From Heliocidaris erythrogramma (lineage: Eukaryota > Echinodermata > Echinoidea > Camarodonta > Echinometridae): a stretch of 64,000 nucleotides of DNA. The position numbers were made by a program, and so were the translations under genes. Positions 24,109-36,100 of this stretch are shown here, one piece after another. The DNA is taken from NCBI GenBank assembly GCA_025617745.1, contig CM046863.1, positions 4,226,160 to 4,290,159 of the forward strand. Direction: 5' to 3'. How positions within the stretch are numbered: position 1 is the stretch's first letter; each line of letters begins with the position of its first letter. Under the pieces are notes generated by a model. That model did no database searches and had not been told where the DNA came from. It was given only the letters and a program-made list of their open reading frames with translations.

Positions 24109-27100
24109 AGGGGTGAGGAATTCCCCCCCCCCCCCCCCGACATGTTCCAGGATAATTTCTTTTTGCGCCCCGAGCTTTTAGGATTAATTGCCTACAGTCT
24201 TTTTACTAACGGGTACAGCGCAGCTGTATGTGTACTGTACACAATGCATCATATTCAATTCGCGAATATGTTAATAATCAATTAGCGATAATTAAAAACC
24301 CATTTGAGATATAGATATGAAACTTTACAGGATTATTATTTATAAGATACTCTTATGTGTGCGCACAGTTGCAGAAATGTTCATCACTCCACGGCCGAGA
24401 TCCCAGGGGGTGGTAGTTCATGCCTTGATTTCATCCCGGTTGGATTTTGGAAATGCCCTTCTTGTCAATTTACCCCAGACTTTACTATCCAAGCTCCAGA
24501 AACTGCAAAATGCTGCAGCACGCATTGTGTCGTTATCCTCCAAACGCATTCACATTACTCCAATTTTACGCTCCTTACATTGGTTACCTGTAAAGGACCG
24601 CATCACCTTTAAGATTCTGCTGCTTACCTTTCATTGTATTCATGGCACTGCTCCTCAATATAATATTTCACTTATTAAGCACTACACCCCAACAAGATCA
24701 CTTCGTTCTTCCTCTTCTGGCCTTCTCAATATACCCAAAGTATCTAAAACCTGGGGGGAACGATCATATTCATTCACAAGCCCGACCTTTTGGAATAGCC
24801 TACCTGAAGACATAAAAACTTGTTCGACCTCATTGTCCTTTAAAAAACTTCTAAAAACTTTGCTATTCTCTTCTTAGCTACTTTTCTTCTTGAATGCGCC
24901 TTGAGCACTCCACAGAGTGGATTTGGCGCTATATAAATCACATTATTATTATTATTATTATTATTATTATCCCCCTCCCGGCTGAGAGAATGCCAAAATA
25001 ACCCGTCCTTTTAAGGGTTAAACTGTGATTTGAATTCTAGATTGGCTATTGTTTAGTAAAGGGAACTGAATGAATTGGATATCACCCTTTATATACATGT
25101 ATATATATTATGGAACTGAAATAATATTGCATGATGTAAAGGCAATATGAATATGTGTACCCTCTGATTCAGAATATTGCTCGTGATCATGACTGTAACT
25201 TGTAAGTTGTTTCCATCACATTTGCTCCTGTGACAATTGCTCCGTTCTAACTTAGCCATGTTAACCCTATTTTAACTGGGATATTTGACCCCCTGTTTTT
25301 ACTGGGGGGGGGTCATTTTGACCCCCCCTAAGATCTCGGAGATCGATAACCCGATTCACACGAAATTTTGCACGGAGGTACATTGAAGTGTTAACTCTAA
25401 GTTCATGTGTTTTTTTTAATGAAAAAATCTTAAATATGCAAATTACACGCATATTAATTAAAAAAGTACGCTAAATTATGCTAATTTTTCTAATTTTTGA
25501 AAAAAACATAGTAAAATGTATCAAATTGACTAGAAATTTCAGGGTCATTTTTGAATTTCTTATGTATTCCTTTGTTTTTATTTCTTTTATACTCTTGATC
25601 TTGCTATATTACCTCCCTTTTCAATATGAATTGATAACTCACACGCACACATACAATTACAGAACATATGAGCAATAATTACCAAGTATAAATAGTATTT
25701 AGATGATTGTGTTATAGTTTCTTATGTATTCCTTTGTTTTTCATTTCTTTTGTAATCGATTGTTTGTATTTTTTATGTTTTATATTATCTTGACAATCAT
25801 ATTAGATGTGACAATCAAAAAAATAAAGAAAGCATACACTTTCATAGTGGAAATGGGTTGTTATAACAAGTTTCACAAAATACTCCATTCTATTATACAC
25901 ACATGTATGGAAAAGTCACTGTTTTGGCATGACCTTTGACCCTTAATTGTCATGTGACCTTTTAACGCTTAGTCCTATCTTTGCAAATTTGGTACCAAAA
26001 GTTGCGCAAGACTTCAACGAAAAAACTCATGAAAGGACAACTCGATATCTGCTGCGGTTTTGGAGTAGTCGCAAAATTTCGACAGGGGGGGGTCAAATTG
26101 ACCCCCCCCCCAGTTAACACAGGCATGTTAATCCTATACTTAAACCCAACCATAACCCCAATCCTAACGCTAATCCTAATCTTCACGTTGTCCTGAACAA
26201 AGAACCAAATCTTGACGTTAACCTTTGACCTCTCAAGATATGTACGTTGGAGCAAATGTCGAAGGAGCAAATGTCATGTTACCCTGTAAGTTATTATCGT
26301 CTTGTTTGACAGGTGCCATCTAGCAGTAGTTCAAAGATATACACACCAGATAGTGATTTCATGAATGCTAACTCCATTAGAGGTATGTAGACTTGATTAT
26401 AAATAGGTTTCGTTGTATCTGTGTTTCTGTACATCTATGTTTTCTTCTTTCCCCGGAAATTTTGCAACGGACCTGTTAACTAATGTATTCCAATTCATGA
26501 GTTTTCTCCCCAGAATCCTTAGCTACCAACTATTTAGTGCACCTGCTATGCATTATGGCATCTCTATGGATTTTGCATACATTATAATGTTGCTATGTCA
26601 GGCAAGCTTCTATCAAACTTCCTTGTGGTCAAGAGAAACTTTTGTTCAAGAAGCATGTGTAAGATTAGCTGTTTGCCTCATAAATGGTTGTCTAATAATA
26701 ATTTACTCACAAACTTTCTGCTTTTACAATATTCATCCCAAAGTTAATTTTATGGGATGAAATTTACAATTTGTATCCAGTGTATGAATTGGATGAATTC
26801 CATTTCTCATCTCTTCTTCCAGACGCTCTTAGGATGAGAGGCCAGGGTCAGCGAGTGGTGCGAACCCTCTACCCAATGGGGCATGACACCTTGGGTCAGG
26901 ACGGAGGTGAAAGTTCAAAGGTCAAACCGGACACCCCTCAGAAATGGTTTGTGATGGACAACGCTGGTGAAGTATCACCATTCAGGTAAACACATTGGCC
27001 CATATTTTAAACTCCAGTTTAACTAAAACCATGGTCTAAATGTATGGTTTAACTATGGGTAGCCAATAATGTCAATACTTTGTTTACATTGTTACTGGAT

Positions 27101-30100
27101 TCTGGTCTCATGCTTTAACGGTCAAGAAATATATTGTACCTACCATTCCCAGACAGTTTTTAAGAGTTTGAGTACCAAAAATGCTGATATATTGAATATC
27201 TACTGTTAGAGATTTGTGTCACATCTGGCTGCCCATAGTTAAACCACACATTTAGACCATGGTTTAAGTTAAACCGTAGTTCAGAATACAGGCCATATGA
27301 TTTGATTTTGATTTATTTTTTATTTTTATTTCTCTTTATCTTTTTTGTATCTTCCAACATATTTTACAAACTGATTACAACATAATAAACAAATATTAAT
27401 ACATTATCAAGTAAAGTAATTACACTGTATAATAAATGTAAATGAATCATAAAGAAGGATTGACACATTATAAGCAAAGCTTGATGGTGTGGCTATCCTT
27501 TACAAAAGATAGGAAATGCTAAAGTCTCTGCTTTGTGATCCACAAACCATGACAAATTCATACGGGAAAGGTCTTTCTCATACGCAGCCACTATTTTGTG
27601 GAACAAATTGCCAGAACATCTCAAAATTATAGGAACCTATGACACCTTCATCAGGACCTTGAAAACATATTTTTTTACCACTTATGAGTAGTCAGAAACA
27701 TGAACCCAGTGCATTTTTCCTTTTCTTGTACAAACTTCTCGTTTTCTATTCTTAAAGTGCATAGAGATATGCAATTTTGCCTATGTGTTATGCGCTATAT
27801 AAAAATGTATTATTATTATTTAAAAAAAAGAAAAGAAAAAACTTTTCATTGTATTCAAAGTAATAGAAGTCAATTAAGGATGGGGATAAGATGAGATGTA
27901 TGGAGAAAGAAAACATAAATAAGAGAGGATGGCAAGTAGAAAGGTAGAGATATTAGAGACATTGGCCCTTATTCTGAACTCCAGTTTAACTTAAACCATG
28001 GTCTAAATGTGTGGTTTAACTATGGGCAGCCAAATGGGACACAAATCTTTAACAGTAGATATTCAATTTATCAGCATTTTTGGTCCTCAAAATTTAAAAA
28101 ACTGTCTGGGAATGATAAGTACAATAGTTTTCTTGACCATTAAAGCATGAGAACCAGAGTCCAGTGAACATAAGGAACATACAGTGTAAACAAAGTTTTG
28201 ACATTTTTGGCTACCCATAGTTAAACCACAGATTTAAATAAACTATGGTTTAAGTTAAACCGGAGTTCTGAATACGGGCCATTGTTTATAAATTTATCCA
28301 TGATGACATGGAAAAACTGAATGCACACAGGTGGGTTTCATAGGTGGGTATACACAATCTTTTTCAAGTGACATTGCTGATATAACACTCTTCCAAAAAG
28401 TAAGCACGAGGAAAGCTCACCAATAATGGTACAAATGACCTTGAAATGACCCCAATTTGTACGCGCACGCGCATCTGTTTAACAGGTAAAATCATACTGG
28501 CGCGCCCGTCATGGTGCGCACAAAAATAAAGGTCACTTGTGCTCAGTACAAATGACCTTTATCTGCTCATGTGTAAATTGTAATTACGAACTAGCGTATT
28601 ATGCTGGTGCAGACTAACCCTGCCCAGAAAATCAATGGTGAACTACATGTTTGAACTAGTAATTGGAGTTTACTTTGAAGTGGAAACAAATACATGTATA
28701 TTGTGAAATTTGTCCCCAAGGAAGATAGTTTAGGCTTGATCTGACAACAAAATAATGAATTGAATTTAAGTGGTTTGGTGTTTTCATCACGGCCAATGAC
28801 TGAATTACGAAATCTTTTAAAGAGTAAAAAACCTGATTTACAACAGTCATAAAGTAGGCATACAAATAATCCTAGAAAAGCATAAATATATAAGCCAAGC
28901 TGGGTACAAATTATACTGTATGAGGCAGATGCAGGTGTACTGTAAAAGTGGAAAATTTGGCGCCTTTATTTTTTTGCGCTCGGCTGAGTAAAGTGAATTT
29001 CATGTGTTTTTATTTTCGCCAACGCGCTGGGCTCATGGGCAATAATAATACATAAGCCCAAATATTTGCATGTTTTTATTTTTGCGCACATTTCATGCTG
29101 CGCGAAATGCGCGAAAAATTTCCACACCGCGAAATATTCCACGTTTACAGTAGTCATTGGTTGGATGTTACAATACTTGTTGATAATAGAGTGGAACCTC
29201 ATTATAAAGAACAATGTTATAACAAACTCTCATTATAACAGTCTAATTTTGCTGGTCCCACTTCTTTGTATTCTATTGTTTTTAGCCCTGATATAACAAG
29301 GTTTCAATATAAAGAGGTAATTTCCTTGGTCCCAAGGAGTTAGTTATAACGAGGTTCCACTGTATAAATCTTACACTTGAAAACTACAGAGTTCATTAAA
29401 TGATATTACAATAGTTAAGTGGAAAAGTCATGAATGATACAAAATGAAATGATACTCAAAATTGACTCTATGATTTTCCTGTTTTGAACTGGTAGCACAG
29501 TAGGGATCAACGTTATCTTTATTTTCTTTTAGATTATGTTTGATTTTGTATGTGAGAAGTAGGATCTTGAAAGTAATGTGAAAATGGACCGGTAGCCCCT
29601 TTCCGTTCATCTTCCTCTCTCCAATTATCTTATGGCCCACGTACAAAAACCCGGTATGGCGACCGAGCCTTTTCGTCCATTGCCCCCACCCTTTGGAACA
29701 AACTCCCATCCCATATTCAGAATGCCACATCTATCAAATCATTTAAAATCCTCCAAAACCAACTTTTTAAGCAGTTGTAATTTTATGGAGGCGCATACAT
29801 GTAGTTATTGTATTGCTTTTATGTTATTGTGTTTACTATATTACTTAACTCAGACAACCCGTGCAGTTAGAAACACCTGTATAAAGCGCCATATAAATGC
29901 AATTATTATTTATTATTAATATTATTATTTCTGTCTTACCTCTGCAGAGATTTTCCTGAGTTGATTGAGACCAGTGCTCATCCCTTTGAAGTTACTGACA
30001 AGGACAATGGGATATCAACCTTTGACCTTGCACTTGGGGTCAACTCCAGTACTCCCATCAAGTTCACACACATGAGCACCAAAGGATCCATCGGTAGGTT

Positions 30101-33100
30101 TTTTTTAATTCTTCTTCTTCCTTTTCTTTATTGCCGTTTTGTTCTCATTTCTTCATTTTCCTTCTTATTTATTCAGGAAACATGAATATGCATGATTTCA
30201 TTATTAAACAATGCATTTAAAAAAAATTATTTAGTTATTTTCCACACATGGGCTGGATCACCCTCTTCAGCCAGAGGCTGTTCTGAGGGATCCAGATATG
30301 TGATATGGCCGAAGTCCAACTTATATTGTCTAGTCGTTTCGTGCCGAGGAAATAATAGTAATACGATTTTGAAAAATACATTTGTTCTATAAATATGATT
30401 CATTTATTGAATATCTCAAATTCTGTTTACAAAAGTGTAAAGAGAAGTAGAAATGTTGTTGCATGAAAGCTAAAAATAAAGGGAAGTGGATAGGTGGGAA
30501 AGAGTTTTTAATATTTTTTTTTTAGATGAAATATTCCCAAAGAGTAGGGAGAGAGAGAGAGAGATTGTAAAAGTCCAGATTTTATCACCTAACCTCATTC
30601 TCCACCTGAATGTCTTTCAACCAATTGGATATGATTTGATTTTGGTATAACACGTATCCACAGACATCACCACAAGTTACATGTATCTCAGGGCTAGTGT
30701 TTACAGGGCTAATTTGATCATATTTTGTTCTTCAAATTGGCAACAATAGTATTTTTCTTTTAGTTCTAAATGGTTGTAATAAGGTGTAAATGTCTTTGAA
30801 AACAATATACATGGTTAGATATTTTGTTGAATAGTTAAAAAAGTTGCCAATTTTTATTCAAAACAATGATTTTGAACCGCTTCATGTGTTTAGAATTTAA
30901 GGATTTTAAAGCTTATTCTCGTTTTTGAACTTCCTGGCATCAAACAGAATATGGTCATGCAACAAAATTGGACACAGTGTGTGCATAAATTTTGCTCTTA
31001 AATCATCTACTCGTATATATTGAGCCAAACCACAAAATGTGGTCAATTGTCTCGAAAAGGTTTAAAAGTAAGTTAACTACAAACTTGTGAATCTACCTAT
31101 CCTTTTAATATATTTCAACCGGCAGACTACCGTTTTGATGGCCAGGCGCTGCTAGATATCTCCCGTGAGTCATCCGGTGGTCTTATACCCATCACATCAC
31201 CGGTCACTTCCAAGTTTAGCACTCCTCCTACCATCCTTAGGAAAGCAAAGCGTAAGGTAAGGACAATTGGAGAAGCACCAACAATCTTTTGAAAACATGA
31301 AGGTCCGAATTCACAAAAGAGGCTTATCTAACCCATGGTTGAAACACTTCCAAAGGTGTAGTAAGCGCATATTCTCATGTCCAATGGGAGGATAGTAATG
31401 CACTTAAATACGCTTATTTACACTTCTCTTAGTCCACGGCGGAGGTTTAAAGTGATTTGGTAGCTTTGTAGAGGCTTGATAAAATCTGAACTGCCTGGCC
31501 TTACATGCTATTAGTGTATGTAATATGGTGTAAAAGTGAAGCCCAGGAAAAAAAAAGCACTTCTAAATCATCATGTGCTTCGCAAAAGTAAACATATGCA
31601 AGTGACCGGAAATGCCAGACTCATTTTCTCTCATAGACTCAATCGGGTTCAGTATTCAGTCATAGATATTTTAATAATAACATATATTTGAAAACATAGA
31701 TATTTTATGCCTGGCTATTCATTAAATCCTTCTGAACATCAAAATCAATATTCAACAATTTATTAAATCAAGCCTCCACAAAGTTACCGAATCCCTTAAA
31801 CCATGGTTTAGATCATGGGTTAAAATAAATCTCTTTAATGAATTCGGGACAAAGAGTTTCAAATTTTATCATTTGTATTGAGTTTTAAAATGAATTTTTT
31901 ATTAAAGCCTTTGAACATATCTGCCTTTTATGTATCAATTCAATTGAAAGTATAATTTCTAAATGAATGATGCTTGTGTCTTTCATGTTTCCAAGTGACA
32001 AAATTACGAAATATATTCCCTTTGATTGTGTATGATTTTCAAAGCACTTTAGAAGTGCAGTGAATTTCTTAGGTGCCACAAATGCGCATACTATTGTCAT
32101 TATTATGAAATGCTCATGTGTAATTTTGTATGCGTAAGCCTCGTTATGAAAACACAAATTAAATTCTTAGATCATTGGATACCATGTCATGTAATGATGA
32201 CTTGAAAGAACATTGTTTATCAAAGAATTCAAGGAAAAAACCCAGTTCAAATATTTTGTGCTAATGTAGTAGTCTGCACACCATCCTCTTCCTCATACAG
32301 AGAGCTCGGACAAGCTCCTCCTCCTTTGATGTTTCCATGGATACATCATTAAGCTCCACCCTCAACACACCCAACACCACGAGGTACATAATAGGAGAGA
32401 ATAAGACACCCCAGGGCACACCCATTAAGACCCTACCATTCTCGCCATCACAGGTAAGCACAATGGCCGTCTACAATGATTACTTTGTTCATATTTAAAG
32501 CCTTTCACTTGCTGGCGGTTGTCTAGATGTAGGCTTAAATCCTTCATAAGTTTGTGGAGCTGGTGCATTGATTGATGAAGTACCAAGAGTCGGATTCTTT
32601 AGCCCATAACAATTATTATTCTGTATGTACATTATTACGATAATAATGCCAACATGAAATTGATTTCTTATTTTCACGTAGTGACTTTATTCTTTCATTT
32701 CTTCCTTTATATTATTATATTGTATGACTCTGTTAATTGTGATTTGTTAAATATGTATTTTTTCTTAAGGGATCATTTCTACCAAGCCTTCTTGAGCTTT
32801 TCATGATCCCGCCACTATTATTTATCACAATGAATTGACAATGATTTTTGTAATGTGTTTTTTAAAAGTGGAAATAAATTTGAATTGAATTGAATTGAAT
32901 TGAATTTTCTTAATCCAAAAAGGACCGAGGGCCGAATCTACCCCCACTCCACTGTTTTGCAAAAAGTTTGTGGAAATTTTGTTTCATTGCCTGGATGAGC
33001 TTTCCCAACTTGACAGACTGAAGTCCTTAGTTTCATTGTCAGTCTTGTCATATTTATGGAACAATTATTTCTTCATTATTTTCACAATTTGCCTGATATC

Positions 33101-36100
33101 ACTTGTCTCTTCAGTTTCTGAATGTGAGCACCCCGGCAACATGCTCCTCCTCCTTACTGCTGACATCCACTCCCATTGGTGGAAACCATTCACAAGCCAC
33201 ACCCACTATGCTCTCAACACCAGCTGGGTAAGCACTTAAAGGCAGTCATTCTGTGTTTGCGATTTTGGATTTTTGTTGTCTATGAAGTCGTTCTTAGGAA
33301 TATTCTTTTTCATGCAAATATTTCCTATTTCTTGGTGGAAAAAGTGATGCACATCCTAAAACTGAAACAATCCTAACACAAACAACAAACTCTTAATTAT
33401 GCATTTATATGTTTACCAAATTTGGGAGCTTAGGTAGCTTCGGTCCAGAACGCAAATCGCGCAATTGTATGTGATTGGTTGTGAATTAAAAGTTGTAAAT
33501 TGACATTTTCAATGACGATTTTGGTAATATTAAGCCTCAGCACGGTAGTAGAGGTATTTTTACCAGCTCTATGGCTCAATGATATGTCTCTACCTTCATG
33601 TATTAACATGATTTTCAACATTTTGCTTTCTGGACGCATCTTTTCGTACCTTAGGTTTTGCTAAGCTACCATAGTTATTTGTCACATTGAATTTTGACAA
33701 AGAATGATTAATAAAAATGGAACACTTCGGATTAGGATTTATGGTTAGAATTGTTTTTAGTAGTAGGATGTGCTTTAATCACCTTCATACCAAATATCGT
33801 TTTTCAGCTGTTCTTCATTTTCTCTCATTTATAACAAGATAATCACAATAGACCGCTTCTGTAATGTATACAAATTTACGCACTTGTATATTCTCTGAGC
33901 ACCTAGTGACGAGCTATTCCATGAACCAGCTTTTTATAAATGAGCCTCAATGCTTGGAAACCAGTTTGCACACATTATTTGTAGCTATGTCCGGCAAGCT
34001 TTCGTGTTGTCAAGAACAACCTTTATTTGAAAGGTATGCATAAAATTTGCATAAAATTTGCATACACTACCGAAGCGGTCTATTCTATAGGGCTGCAATA
34101 TTTTGCTGTTCTATGCAGGAGGAGTTGTAGGTAAATGAAAGGTGGAAGTTACCTTGAAGATTTGTTGCCTCAAAAGTTACTGATGCCATCTGACGGCTCA
34201 TTGATTAATCAATATTTGATCTAGTGAGTAAATAAGGAGTATTTTTCGTTTCATAATTTGTTTGCAAAGTGAGCCGAGGGCAGCAGCTGTGTAACATAAT
34301 TATGTCAATGAACAATGTTGTCTCTGGAATTTTTCCTACATCTGTCAACAAACTGAGTCAACTGGGATTGCTGCAATGCAGGGCTAATATGGGAGAATCA
34401 TTATTTTTACAGAGGTCTTCTTTTTTTTTCCTATTGTACTCAACATCCGCATTTATTACCAATCACAGGAGTACTTCCAGGGCTGCCAAGTCTCCCTGAT
34501 TTCGCAGGAGACTTCCTGATATCGAACACTTATTAACCCGTTTAAATGCCTCCTATCGAATAGTTTTCCTGATCATGGAAAAATTATTGCCATTAGGTTG
34601 TAAGCATTTAATAGACATCTCCCTGATTTCTAATAAAATTGCCCTAAATCTCCCTGATTGTTGAATTTCAATGTTGGCAGCTCTGTACTTCCCTTTGTGT
34701 TTCTCTTTCTAAAGTTATTCATGATATAATAATCACCGAGAGTATTATATACTGGTGTAAAAGCCTGTCTAATTTTTTATCTTCCTCCTGGGGGGTTGGT
34801 CACCCGACTTGCGCTCTGACTACATTTGCTCCCAAGGGCCAGGTTTTATTTTACATGACATTAACCCTAATATCCATCTCCATCTCTTCCCGTTACCATG
34901 ACAGCATGTTCCGAACTCCTCGGATTCGACGAGCCCTGATTGATACACCCAGAACACCGACTCCATTCAAGGAAGCCATCGCTGCATTTGAGAAAGCAGG
35001 AGGCCCTATTAGGAAAATGGTGAATATGGCATGTAGAGAGCTGGGGGGTGTTAGTTAAGTTTGACTTAAAGTCAATGCGCATACGGTATTAAAACGTGGA
35101 ATCTCATTGGTAGATTACCCAATAGCGTGCGTCCCCTGGCATGATCTGACCAATACGGTAATGCGTAATATACAGCACGCAACTAGGAATTTAAGTGCTA
35201 CTTATAGTCAAACTTAACTCTTTGTGAAACACCCTCCCTGTCCCATTTGATTAATAATATGACATGATGTCAAATCATGCCATTGGGTGGGTGGGGGGGG
35301 TAAATGCATCCCAAACAAAGTCAATACTCATTAAATAATGTAGTTGTTTTCCTAGAAACTTTCCAGTATGACACAACACATTCATGCAGAAATATTATGT
35401 GTAAGAGAAACTTGACAAAAATGTCAAACACAATTGCCTTTTTTTCTATTTTGTAAAACATCTTTTTACAGAAGTATTAAATGCATTTGAAGCTGATACA
35501 TGTAGTTCAAGATATTTTACCTTCATGGAACCTAAAACATACAAAATATATAAATAACTTAAATAATTTAATAACATCAGAGTGATAAATTCTCTCTTCT
35601 TTTTTTTCCAGCCACATACCCCTAACCAGCTTTCTGATATATCAGAGATCATAGCGCGAGATGAGAGGGAAGGTCAGAAGAAAATTGAGATTAACAGATT
35701 AAAACGCGCCAATTTACAGAAGGTACGTATCATTGTGTGATGAATAGTAACCTGTCTTTTTCAAGAGTGTTGCATGACATACTCTTTGATCCATTCATTT
35801 CTTGAAAATGAAAAATCTTATTAAATGACCATTAACTAATGGAAGTGATTCCAGAAATAACCATATTATATCACATATCCCTCATCGTAAGATTGTTGCA
35901 TTAGGAGTGTACACAACAAGAAAATGAATGAATGAATGAATGAGTTTATTACTAAATCACAATGATACATCTTGGTAAAAATCACAATAACGTCTTGATA
36001 AAGGGAGCTAACAAATAGCATATGCTTATCGAGGTTAGCCCCATAAAATTGATTACATAAATCAATAGTTAGCAAATTAATTGAAATGTACATCTCATAT

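Noticed and set aside
24355-24612. 85-codon frame overlapping the LINE fragment
   Set aside because: It is an out-of-frame shadow of the RT C-terminal coding sequence.
26413-26760. 115-codon open frame in a Myb intron
   Set aside because: It overlaps a diverged copy of the 1880-2117 MITE family, and no protein-family signal is visible.
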